In this document: positions 36,890 through 44,104 of the stretch, in pieces | How positions within the stretch are numbered: position 1 is the stretch's first letter | Layout: each line of letters opens with the position of its first letter | Origin: an uncultured Lachnospiraceae bacterium | GTDB taxonomy: Bacteria; Bacillota; Clostridia; Lachnospirales; Lachnospiraceae | Reading direction: 5' to 3' | Assembly: GCA_947053345.1 (NCBI GenBank) | Contig: CAMRSM010000004.1 | Span: 1-64,000, forward strand | DNA: 64,000 nt | The notes under the pieces: model-generated | What the model saw: only the letters and a program-made list of their open reading frames with translations | Told to the model about the DNA's origin: nothing | Databases searched by the model: none | Translations under genes and position numbers: made by a program

Positions 36890-37540
36890 ATGATCTACAA
36901 CCGCAAAAGGTCACAATGTAATTGCTGCTGTCAGGGATCTGTCGGACCGCAGGGTGAACCCGGGCTTCCGGGAGCAACCGGACCTGCCGGGCCGCAGGGT
37001 GAACCCGGGCTTCCGGGAGCAACCGGACCTGCCGGACCGCAGGGCGAACCCGGGCTTCCGGGGGCAACCGGACCTGCCGGACCGCAGGGCGAACCCGGAA
37101 CCCCTCCGGCATATTTTAATGCCGTTATGCAGGGCGGATTCCAGACCGTTCCGCCGGAAGGGAATGTCAATTTCCTGCTCGCATATCAATCCGGTGATTT
37201 TTCATTCCGCCCAAACACTGCGGAAATCATCGTGAACACAGAGGGAGTTTACCGGATTGACTACTCTATTTTGGTGCGCCCTGCTTCCGGCCTGCTGAAC
37301 ATCGCCTATGCGGTGGCCATCAATGGCCTGGAAAACCCGTTATCCTTCTTCGGAGCTTACTCTGACGAGCCCGCAGATACGCGGCGCGCGGAAATCAACG
37401 GAATGTTTATCACCCCGATTGCCGCCGGGTCAACCGTCACACTTCGAAACAAATCCGCCACGGAAGACTATCTTGCAGGAACCGGAATTGACAATCAGGC
37501 GGTCAACCATGCCTCCATCATACTACAGCGAATCGCTTAA
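36890..37540 (+). CDS. Collagen-like repeat protein with BclA-type C-terminal domain
   Basis: The 216-residue protein has three parts: a short Cys-rich N-terminus ([16 protein letters not shown]), about 53 residues of Gly-X-Y triplets ([15 protein letters not shown] repeated three times plus a partial copy), and a beta-rich C-terminal domain (about 75-216; [40 protein letters not shown]) resembling the trimeric C1q/TNF-like head of BclA-type exosporium glycoproteins. It probably forms collagen-like trimers on a spore or cell surface. No signal peptide is seen, which fits spore-coat delivery. The start at 36890 follows AAAGGAG; an AT-rich region with TATAAT near 36855 lies upstream. Confidence 0.85.
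   Translation: MIYNRKRSQCNCCCQGSVGPQGEPGLPGATGPAGPQGEPGLPGATGPAGPQGEPGLPGATGPAGPQGEPGTPPAYFNAVMQGGFQTVPPEGNVNFLLAYQSGDFSFRPNTAEIIVNTEGVYRIDYSILVRPASGLLNIAYAVAINGLENPLSFFGAYSDEPADTRRAEINGMFITPIAAGSTVTLRNKSATEDYLAGTGIDNQAVNHASIILQRIA
36944..37102 (+). repeat. 45-bp tandem repeats encoding collagen triplets
   Basis: Three full 45-bp units (36944-36988, 36989-37033, 37034-37078) and a 24-bp partial unit encode [15 protein letters not shown]. They are nearly identical at the DNA level, so in-frame expansion or contraction is likely. Confidence 0.9.
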
Positions 37541-37631
37541 CACGACGGCACAACACAAGCCCACATGGCCAGGATAAAACCAGCCTTGTGAACCTTCTAC
37601 AAGCTTTTTTACTATAGTTTTGAGGAATATA

Positions 37632-38675
37632 ATGATGAATTTCCAAGTTAAAAAAACAGTTACAAAGACAATATGCCAGGCAGCATTCTTCGCGTTTACC
37701 CTTACCGCCTGCTCCGCCTCCCAGCGCCAAGAAGCAGACCCGACATCTTATAATGAGGAAAAAGCCGAGGAATCCGGCATCTCCGAAAACAGCAACGGCA
37801 ATCCCCCTGATATTTATAAAAACAATGGAACAAAGAAACCGGACTCGCCGGAAAATGGGAGCATAATAACACCTGCCACACCCGAACCAAAACCGGAACC
37901 GATGATCACCGAAACCGACTGGGCGGAATACTTTGGCGGCAAAAACGGTGCCGCAGTCCTGTATGACGCTTCCAATGAGCATTACACCATCTATAACCCG
38001 GAGATTGCAGCAACACGGAGATCTCCCTGCTCCACCTTCAAGATTGTTTCATCGCTGATGGCGCTTGAGAACGGAACCATCGAGCCGGGTCAATCTATCC
38101 GCAAATGGAGCGGTGAGATATTCTGGAATGAAAACTGGAACCGCGACCTTGATTTTTATGAGGCATTCCGCACCTCCTGCGTCTGGTATTTCCGCGAGGT
38201 CATTGATATGATAGGGCAGGAAAAGATGCAGGAAGAGCTGGAGCAATTAGCATATGGCAATCTTGACATTACCGACTGGGAAGGCCGCCAAAATACGAAT
38301 AACAACAACCGCGCCCTGACAGGATTTTGGGTGGAATCCTCCCTGCTGATTTCCCCGAAAGAACAGACCGAGGTCATGGCACGCATTTTCGGGGCGGGTT
38401 CCGAGTATTCCGAAGAAACAAGAGCTCAATTAAAGAAAGTTATGAAAACCGAACTGCCCGAACATATGGCGGTTTCCATTTACGGAAAAACCGGGATGGG
38501 AAAAGCGCATGGCATCGTTGTCGATGCATGGTTCACCGGGTTTGCAGAAAATCCGGAACTTGGGGAAACCATCTATTTTTGTGTGTATCTTGGGCAGTCG
38601 GACGGCAAAAACGTTTCCAGCACGTCGGCTAAAGAAATCGCAATCCGTCTGATATCCGATTATTGGACAAAATAA
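37632..38675 (+). CDS. Class D (OXA-type) beta-lactamase, lipoprotein
   Basis: The 347-residue protein has all class D motifs in order: STFK (active-site Ser and Lys), SCV (S-x-V), YGN, and KTG (YGKTGMG). The N-terminus is a lipoprotein signal ending TLTAC, followed by an unusually long Pro/Glu/Asn-rich linker of about 70 residues, so the enzyme should be tethered outside the membrane. It would hydrolyse penicillins; a role as a penicillin sensor is the alternative, since BlaR-type sensor domains share these motifs, but no sensor membrane part or repressor gene is seen. AGGA lies 5 nt before ATG 37632 (a second ATG follows at once). Confidence 0.88.
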   Translation: MMNFQVKKTVTKTICQAAFFAFTLTACSASQRQEADPTSYNEEKAEESGISENSNGNPPDIYKNNGTKKPDSPENGSIITPATPEPKPEPMITETDWAEYFGGKNGAAVLYDASNEHYTIYNPEIAATRRSPCSTFKIVSSLMALENGTIEPGQSIRKWSGEIFWNENWNRDLDFYEAFRTSCVWYFREVIDMIGQEKMQEELEQLAYGNLDITDWEGRQNTNNNNRALTGFWVESSLLISPKEQTEVMARIFGAGSEYSEETRAQLKKVMKTELPEHMAVSIYGKTGMGKAHGIVVDAWFTGFAENPELGETIYFCVYLGQSDGKNVSSTSAKEIAIRLISDYWTK

Positions 38676-38681
38676 AACGGA

Positions 38682-38927
38682 TTACAGCGTCCCCATATAA
38701 GAGCCCTGCCACGTTGCCAGCACAAATTTCTTATCCGCTTCAAAAGCCAAAAAATCAGAAACATAGTCGTAATCAAACTCCGGCACGCATTCCGTCGTAT
38801 CCAGCGCAAACAGGCAGGACAATGACTTTGCTGTCTTGTAGGCAGCAAAGTCACGGGGATCGCATTGTTTCCCAAAATCCATAAACAAATAGTTCTCATC
38901 TGCCGATACCCAGATCTTGAATACATG
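38682..38927 (-). pseudogene. C-terminal fragment of an unrecognised protein gene
   Basis: A frame of about 82 codons ends at 38682 and reads like real protein (FGKQCDPRDFAAYKTAKSLS, then YDYVSDFLAFEADKKFVLAT) but is closed upstream by a stop at 38928-38930 and has no ribosome site. It appears to be the surviving 3' end of a gene whose front is lost. I do not recognise the family. Confidence 0.45.
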
Positions 38928-39013
38928 TTAATATAGTCTGTATTAAGCCTAATGCCCAACTACCACAGCTATCGCCGCAGCCGGAAAATATTTTCCGTCC
39001 CATAAAAATAGAG

Positions 39014-39042
39014 TTGTGGAATCCGCCCCTTTCTGATATACT
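39014..39042 (+). promoter_or_regulatory. Promoter of the Rrf2 regulator gene
   Basis: TTGTGG (39014-39019), a 17-nt spacer and TATACT (39037-39042) lie about 115 nt before the start. Confidence 0.55.
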
Positions 39043-39155
39043 CTATTCCAGAAAAATTGTTTTGTTCATGGCCAACGTCAGGTGAAAATGTGGCATCCAA
39101 ATCCCGAACACAAAAAAGCCACTCCGTTCATGACCAGAACAGGCGGAGGTTCAGC

Positions 39156-39593
39156 ATGCAGATTTCAAGCAGATTCACGATTGCCATCCATGTACTCATA
39201 TGTATTGAAACCTTTAAAAACGACTATAAAGTAACAAGTGATTTTCTTGCATCCAGCGTAAATGTAAACCCGGTTGTGATAAGGCGGCTGCTGCAACAGT
39301 TAAAAAAAGCCGGGATCATTAACGTAACACGGGGCAGCGGCGGGGCGGATCTCGAAAAAAACGCTGATGAGATCACATTGTTCGATGTATATCGCGCAGT
39401 GGAATGTGTGGAGGAAGGCGAACTGTTCCATTTCCACGAAAACCCGAATCCCCGCTGTCCGGTCGGGAAAAACATCCACGCCATTTTGGATCTAAGGCTT
39501 GAACAAATCCAAAAAGCAATGGAACAGGAAATGAAGTCTATAACTATAAAAGACATTATGGACGACACCCAAAAACAGATCAACCAATCATAA
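39156..39593 (+). CDS. Rrf2-family transcriptional regulator (YwnA-like)
   Basis: The 145-residue regulator has the N-terminal winged helix of the Rrf2 family (MQISSRFTIAIHVLICIETF, then VNVNPVVIRRLLQQLKKAGI and a VTRGSGGADL wing). It has a Cys in the N-terminal helix (residue 17), Cys56? is absent, and further Cys near ECVEEGE and NPRCPVG, so it lacks the three-Cys Fe-S cluster arrangement of IscR/NsrR and is more like YwnA/HypR, which sense thiol stress. The start at 39156 follows GGAGG. The adjacent cupin gene has an operator-like palindrome in its promoter and is the likely target. Confidence 0.85.
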   Translation: MQISSRFTIAIHVLICIETFKNDYKVTSDFLASSVNVNPVVIRRLLQQLKKAGIINVTRGSGGADLEKNADEITLFDVYRAVECVEEGELFHFHENPNPRCPVGKNIHAILDLRLEQIQKAMEQEMKSITIKDIMDDTQKQINQS

Positions 39594-39669
39594 ATCTTCC
39601 TGTGCGAATCGTTTCCCCCTTTCCCGTCCCAATCCGAGAGGAAGAATTTTAAAAGTTTCGATGTAACTA

Positions 39670-39705
39670 TTGACATTACAACTAAGCCGTGGTATAACTA
39701 TAGTT
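39670..39705 (+). promoter_or_regulatory. Cupin promoter with a 10-bp palindromic operator
   Basis: TTGACA (39670-39675), a 17-nt spacer and TATAAC (39693-39698) form a strong promoter. The palindrome AACTATAGTT (39696-39705) overlaps the -10 end and start site, and TAACTAT recurs at 39664-39670. This is a plausible site for the neighbouring Rrf2 protein. Confidence 0.65.
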
Positions 39706-39751
39706 GTATCAATCAATATTACATCAAAACAAAAACGGAGGTAAGAAAATT

Positions 39752-40102
39752 ATGGCAAACTATAACAAGGTAAACGTAACTTCCGATGCAAGGACAGAAC
39801 TTCATGATGACCTCTCCCTGACCGGGGCGGAAATCAGCATCAACCACCTTCCTGCCGGGGCGTGTGTGCCGTTTGTCCACGCGCACAAACATAACGAAGA
39901 AATCTATACTGTACTTTCCGGAAAAGGCAAAGTGGTCATTGACGGGGAATCCGTGGATCTCAAAACGGGTGATTGGATCCGTATCTCCCCGGCGGCAAAA
40001 CGGCAGTTTTTTGCGGCAGAGGACACCGCAATCCGCTTTGTCTGCATTCAGGTAAAGGAAAACTCGCTTGAAAGCTATACAAAGGATGATGCAATCGTTT
40101 AA
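39752..40102 (+). CDS. Small cupin-domain protein
   Basis: The 116-residue protein is a single cupin barrel. The metal-binding motif 1 is HAHKHNEEIYTVLSGKG (His at about 47, 49, Glu near 54) and motif 2 lies around DWIRISPAAKRQFFA, where the usual His is replaced, so metal binding may be partial. Small cupins of this type are often under Rrf2 or MarR control in redox responses. GGAGG lies upstream of ATG 39752. A decayed copy lies at 45656-45777. Confidence 0.85.
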   Translation: MANYNKVNVTSDARTELHDDLSLTGAEISINHLPAGACVPFVHAHKHNEEIYTVLSGKGKVVIDGESVDLKTGDWIRISPAAKRQFFAAEDTAIRFVCIQVKENSLESYTKDDAIV

Positions 40103-40254
40103 AGATTATTTATGATTCGCTCTAATAGGGACACGAAAACGCAAGGTTTTTGATGAAAACACAAGAAAACAGATGGAAACTACCGCATTACGCAGAAAAT
40201 TGTCCTTGAAAACAGGGCGGCTTCCAGCAAACCCCGGCCATTTTATCCGAAAAC

Positions 40255-40566
40255 TCAAAATAATCGTGTAGTGACTTGGAGACGAAATGTCCTGAAACTG
40301 CCGTTGTCCCGCGCATTTTGCATAGGAGCTCTGGTGGTATATCCCCCGTCCTGCCACCTATTGAGCATAGGCAGGGCGGGGAATAAATGCCCGGAGCCGC
40401 CGGTGGGGATAGGGTTGAACGCTCTGTAAAACCCCATATTTTCCACGGCTGGACCGTTACCATTTCGGCGTTTGAAAGCCGCTTGTATCAAGGGTTTCCG
40501 GGTGTGTTCAACAAGGGCGGTATGTTTATATGTCCTGCGCCCTATTCGTTCCACAAATGCTAACAT
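40255..40566 (-). CDS. Possible small basic protein of mobile-element origin
   Basis: This 103-codon frame has GGAGG 10 nt before its ATG and a basic, glycine-rich product (RRNGNGPAVENMGFYRAFNP). I recognise no domain. It lies in a stretch (40110-41720) that contains cassette-like sequences shared with the left edge of the window, so it may be a mobile-element gene or simply a spurious frame. Confidence 0.3.
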   Translation of the reverse strand: MLAFVERIGRRTYKHTALVEHTRKPLIQAAFKRRNGNGPAVENMGFYRAFNPIPTGGSGHLFPALPMLNRWQDGGYTTRAPMQNARDNGSFRTFRLQVTTRLF

Positions 40567-40688
40567 TATGGGATTTCCTCCGAGAAATTTTGTCCCAAAG
40601 GTGAAGAGATGGACAGCGATCCAAGAATATGCTATACTTAATTTCTAAATAGGCTGTTTATGAGCAATCGGAAGTTGAGGTGTATATA

Positions 40689-41006
40689 ATGATTTTTCAA
40701 ATGGCGAGTACATCCGCTTATGATAAGAATAAAGTTCAAGTATATATTATCGCTGAAAAAGGAGAAACAATTAGAATTGGAGACATTATTGCAATTCCAA
40801 TGAATGACCATACTTTTGAACAGCGTGAGATTACTGCTATGTATAGAGATAGAAAAAAATGGGAAAAAGGAAAATGCTTATTCTCTGAAATAAAGGAAGG
40901 CGAATGGGCAGAATGTATAATTCATAATATCCATTCAGGAAGGATTCATACAATCTGTTCTCCTTATGATGAAGATTTGTTAATAGATGGTTGGGTATGT
41001 GGTTAA
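40689..41006 (+). CDS. Hypothetical small protein, AT-rich
   Basis: The 105-residue product of an AT-rich gene is unlike its GC-richer neighbours, suggesting transfer. The protein is compact and mixed alpha/beta (VQVYIIAEKGETIRIGDIIA, then WAECIIHNIHSGRIHTICSP), with no signal or membrane helix. It precedes the cassette-type terminator at 41059-41141. GAGGTG lies 9 nt before ATG 40689. It could be another immunity-type gene, but no family is recognised. Confidence 0.55.
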   Translation: MIFQMASTSAYDKNKVQVYIIAEKGETIRIGDIIAIPMNDHTFEQREITAMYRDRKKWEKGKCLFSEIKEGEWAECIIHNIHSGRIHTICSPYDEDLLIDGWVCG

Positions 41007-41058
41007 TGCAAACAATTCGTATTTGTGAAATAAGCTGACGCATCGAAGGCAGCGGAAA

Positions 41059-41141
41059 ACAGGACGGCGGGAGTTACCCGCAGGAAGGAGCGCGGCGCGA
41101 TCGTCAACACCTGCCCCGCCGCCCTGTTTTGGGCTTTTATT
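41059..41141 (+). terminator. Terminator / conserved 3' flank of the second immunity cassette
   Basis: ACAGGACGGCGGG (41059-41071) pairs with CCCGCCGCCCTGT (41115-41127) with one wobble, followed by a T-rich tract. The right part to 41152 matches 161-205 near the left edge. Confidence 0.65.
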
Positions 41142-41162
41142 AGACCGATAAATTAGAAGTTG

Positions 41163-41525
41163 TTACTCCTTGTTGTTGAGATAATTCTGAAGCCGTTCCA
41201 ACAGCATATTTTTCATCATGTCCGAATTACATTTCTCAATCAGGGTTCGGAAGTCCTCTATCGCTTCAGGGGAAAATACACTCTCAATACAATGCAAAAC
41301 TGTCCATTCAATTCCAGCCATATGGTCTGTGGGACAACATTTTATCAGGATTTCTGCCTCTTCCCATGTAACTGGCCGGGTAATTGAATCTGCCGCATCT
41401 TGATATTCATCCCACAAATCGCAGAGTTCATCTGAGGGAAAATCTTCATCTTCCGGGCATCCGCCATCTTCAAAGCCCTCCGGCGGAGCTCCTATTTTTT
41501 GTATTTTCAATACAGCTTCCTGCAT
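41163..41525 (-). CDS. Small acidic hypothetical protein (immunity-like)
   Basis: The 120-residue, strongly acidic protein (EDGGCPEDEDFPSDELCDLW, then PVTWEEAEILIKCCPTDHMA) has a C-terminal helical tail. No family is recognised. AAGGAGG precedes the ATG. The promoter at 41572-41600 and the 3' flank are the same as those of the SUKH gene at 233-853, although the two proteins are unrelated. This exchange of coding sequence between conserved flanks, with its small acidic nature, makes an immunity or antitoxin-like role plausible. Confidence 0.6.
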   Translation of the reverse strand: MQEAVLKIQKIGAPPEGFEDGGCPEDEDFPSDELCDLWDEYQDAADSITRPVTWEEAEILIKCCPTDHMAGIEWTVLHCIESVFSPEAIEDFRTLIEKCNSDMMKNMLLERLQNYLNNKE

Positions 41526-41571
41526 ATTATTGCCTCCTTAAATCCCGATTTGTCGGTTTGCACTTGGGAAA

Positions 41572-41600
41572 ATTATACCATACCCAATTACGAAAAACAA
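41572..41600 (-). promoter_or_regulatory. Promoter of the second immunity-like gene
   Basis: TTGTTT (41600-41595), a 17-nt spacer and TATAAT (41577-41572) with TGG before it are base for base like the promoter at 930-958, including most of the spacer. Confidence 0.75.
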
Positions 41601-42027
41601 TCCCCACTCTACGCCCGTTCCGACTATCCATACCGTCAAAGGACGAGTCGTATTTTTTCATAAAGAGCGCGAAAAAACCTCCACTTTTAAACCCTTAACT
41701 GTCTGGATTTTTTTGGTATATGAACACAATCAAAGAAATTGCAAAAGGCTATTCAATTTATGCAGGGGATAGCAATAGCGGTGGGGATGACCTAAAAATG
41801 TCCTCCCAAAGCGGGGACGTAACTGGCTGCAAATCAGGAACGCCCTCCACTGCTGCCAACAACGTGAGATAATGGGCTGCATGACCACCACCGATTTTGA
41901 GGATATGCGTTTTCCCTTAACGGACGGCTGACAGGGAACCGATACGACAGATCAGGCGCTGGGGGTATCAAAAAAGCAGGACGTGAAACCGGCAGAATAG
42001 TCCCGTTTTTTCGGGCATTTTATTAGC
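41601..42027. other. Scarred intergenic region with a 50-codon remnant
   Basis: The first ~100 bp continue the similarity to 960-1000. A short frame, 41720-41872 (MNTIKEIAKGYSIYAGDSNS..), and a closed fragment ending at 42000 (QALGVSKKQDVKPAE) look like pieces of mobile-element genes. No intact gene is seen. Confidence 0.4.
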
Positions 42028-43278
42028 TCACAGCCAATTTATCCTCTTATCCAATACAACCTTATCCTCCCCCTTTTCCATCCTTCCAATCTCATAACAA
42101 GGATAAAACTGATCTATATGCTCCTTAACAACATTCTTATCCCGCTCTGATACCACAATCGCAAGCCCCACCCCGCAATTAAATGTCCGCAGCATCTCCT
42201 CATCGCTGATGTTCCCATTTTGTCGGATATACTTGAATAAATTTAATGTCCTGATTTTCGACAGATCAATCCGCGCACTTAATCCGTCCGGGATTACCCT
42301 GCAAAGGTTACCCCCGATCCCGCCCCCGGTGATATGCGCCATTCCGTGTATGATATTCCTCGGAAATAGTTTTTTCAACGACTTATAATATGGCGTGTGC
42401 GGCTTCATAATCTGCTCAATAAAAGTAAGGCCATCAATTTTATCCAATTTAATCTGCGGCATCTTATCCATCAGCAAACGAACCAATGAATAGCCGTTCG
42501 TGTGCAGTCCATTGGAGGCAACCGCCAAAATAGCATCCCCCTCCCGGATAGCAGAACCGTCGATCACTGCGGATTTCTCGGCAATACCGACAATACTAGA
42601 TGTCAGGACATAAACCCCGGAATCGACTACCAAGGGCTGGATGGATGTTTCACCCCCCACCAAAGAGCATTCATTTTCCCGGCAGGCTTCCGATATCCCT
42701 TTGACCAACGATTTAATCGTATCCTTCTCCGCATTCCCACACACGATCGTATCCAAGACTGCCAGCGGTTTCGCCCCCATCACCACAATATCATTCACCA
42801 AGTGGTTGATCATATCGTGGCAAATAGATTCCGTGTAGCCATATTCCATAGCAAGTTTTTGTTTTGAGCCGGGTTCTTCTGACTTTAAAACAAGAACCGG
42901 ATTTTTCAGTGTGGGGAAGGATAGATCGTAGAGCGACGCGAATGCCCCTATCCGGTTTAATACGCGCCTGTCTCCGGTTTCCAGATGCTTTGCCATTTCC
43001 CGCTTGATCGTGTCAGTATAGGTAATGTCAACCCCCGCTTTGCTGTACGATAAATCTTCTGTCGTTTTTTCGCTCCCGGCAAGGATTTCATCCACGGACA
43101 CATCCAATACGGTTGCTAAATCTTTTAAAATCTCAATATTTGGGTAGGTCGTCCCATTCTCCCATTTTGAAATTGCCTGAAAAGAAACATTAAGCCTCTC
43201 CGCGAGCTGCTGCTGGGTCAAACCGAGGGATTTGCGCTTGTCCATGATAAATTTTCCGATCTTGATACTGTCGAGCAT
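42028..43278 (-). CDS. XRE helix-turn-helix domain fused to a PurM-like AIR synthetase
   Basis: In this 416-residue fusion, residues 1-70 are an XRE/Cro-type DNA-binding domain (LGLTQQQLAERLNVSFQAISKWENGTTYPN). Residues about 77-416 are a full-length PurM-type fold: SYSKAGVDI at its start, VNDIVVMGAKPLAVLDTIV, LVGGETSIQP, GLHTNGYSLVR, HGMAHITGGGIGGNL and RTFNCGVGLAIVV, all in family order. PurM makes aminoimidazole ribotide from FGAM and ATP. The fusion suggests a regulator that senses a purine intermediate or an enzyme that controls its own gene. GGAGGA lies 6 nt before ATG 43278. No pur gene adjoins it. The leader contains two tandem structured units. Confidence 0.85.
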   Translation of the reverse strand: MLDSIKIGKFIMDKRKSLGLTQQQLAERLNVSFQAISKWENGTTYPNIEILKDLATVLDVSVDEILAGSEKTTEDLSYSKAGVDITYTDTIKREMAKHLETGDRRVLNRIGAFASLYDLSFPTLKNPVLVLKSEEPGSKQKLAMEYGYTESICHDMINHLVNDIVVMGAKPLAVLDTIVCGNAEKDTIKSLVKGISEACRENECSLVGGETSIQPLVVDSGVYVLTSSIVGIAEKSAVIDGSAIREGDAILAVASNGLHTNGYSLVRLLMDKMPQIKLDKIDGLTFIEQIMKPHTPYYKSLKKLFPRNIIHGMAHITGGGIGGNLCRVIPDGLSARIDLSKIRTLNLFKYIRQNGNISDEEMLRTFNCGVGLAIVVSERDKNVVKEHIDQFYPCYEIGRMEKGEDKVVLDKRINWL

Positions 43279-43292
43279 ATGAAATCCTCCTA

Positions 43293-43514
43293 TTTTAAGT
43301 TCCGTATGAACCCTCCCAGCACCAACACTGGGGAAGGCGCTTCTGTCCGCACTGCTCCCAGAACCTCCTTCCGGCGCTGTACAGCTTCATACTGTTTTTA
43401 AGTTCCGTATGAACCCTCCCAGCACCAACACCGGGGAAGGCGCTTCTGTTCGCACTGCTCCCAGAACCTCCTTCCGGCGCTGTACGGCTTCATACTGTTT
43501 TAAGTTCCGTATGA
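43293..43514 (-). ncRNA. Tandem structured leader: two ~102-nt hairpin units before the XRE-PurM gene
   Basis: Unit A (43293-43395) and unit B (43396-43497) are direct repeats with about three differences; 17 bp of a third copy follow (43498-43514). In the minus-strand RNA each unit can fold as nested helices: GUAUGAA/UUCAUAC at the ends, CAGCGCC/GGUGCUG, GGAAGG/CCUUCC and UUCUG/CAGAA, with purine-rich internal loops. The differences between units fall in loops. The start predicted from the promoter at 43524-43552 lies just before unit B, and unit A ends near the ribosome site. A riboswitch-like or protein-binding leader is inferred; no known class was recognised. Confidence 0.6.
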
Positions 43515-43523
43515 TTCATCCCC

Positions 43524-43552
43524 ATCATAGCCTTTCACAACTTTTTCGACAA
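43524..43552 (-). promoter_or_regulatory. Promoter of the XRE-PurM leader transcript
   Basis: TTGTCG (43552-43547), a 17-nt spacer and TATGAT (43529-43524) predict a transcript start near 43517, giving a leader of about 239 nt. Confidence 0.65.
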
Positions 43553-43621
43553 TAACCATGTGCGGGAATTTCACGCATTTATTTCAACTGCAGGTTGAAT
43601 TTCCCAACATAATACACGGAT

Positions 43622-44104
43622 TTATCTTGACACCTTCCATTGCTTTTTAAATCGATATCCGTCCCTGAAAACACCATCACCAACTGCATAACGAATGTGC
43701 TTATCAATCCTATAACCTTGTTTCAAATAGAAATCGACTGCCGCTAAATTGTCCTGTGTTGTCTGTATCCACACGGTGTCTTTGTTTCCCGCCCTGGCAA
43801 AGTCCTCTGCAAACCGAACGGCAAAACGGCCAACCCCGTTTTGTTGATGCTCTTTGGCAACAACCAGCATCGCGATGTAGATTCCACCCGGAGTATTCAG
43901 CCCGTTCAGCTTCATCCACGCCGCATACTCCCCATTTACAGTAATGATAAAATTCCTTTCATCCGGATCCACCTCCAGGCACAGACAAGTATACCACTCG
44001 GCAATGGATACCTGCCCGCCATGAAGCGCTTCATTATTCTGGCGAAATATATAGTCAACAAAAGGAATATGATCCGGGCAAATATCGATTGCCTGATATA
44101 TCAT
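43622..44104 (-). CDS. GNAT-family N-acetyltransferase
   Basis: The 160-residue enzyme has the acetyl-CoA signature MLVVAKEHQQNGVGRFAVRFAEDFA (QxxGxG loop) and the C-terminal DFYLKQGYRIDKH motif. The substrate is unknown; the sequence between the first helix and strand (EALHGGQVSIAEWYTCLCLEV) is variable in this family. Its start overlaps the stop of rsgA (4 bp), so it is in the same operon and under the same leader control. Confidence 0.85.
   Translation of the reverse strand: MIYQAIDICPDHIPFVDYIFRQNNEALHGGQVSIAEWYTCLCLEVDPDERNFIITVNGEYAAWMKLNGLNTPGGIYIAMLVVAKEHQQNGVGRFAVRFAEDFARAGNKDTVWIQTTQDNLAAVDFYLKQGYRIDKHIRYAVGDGVFRDGYRFKKQWKVSR

Noticed and set aside
36944-37102. CRISPR or satellite repeat
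   Set aside because: The 45-bp units are in frame and encode collagen triplets within a clear gene.
38663-38959. Overlapping plus- and minus-strand ORFs of 73-99 codons
   Set aside because: Neither has a ribosome site; only the third frame (38682-38927, minus) reads like real protein, and it is truncated.
43293-43514. CRISPR-like direct repeats
   Set aside because: The repeats are ~102 bp long, abut without spacers, and occur only 2.2 times; they fold as hairpins in a gene leader.
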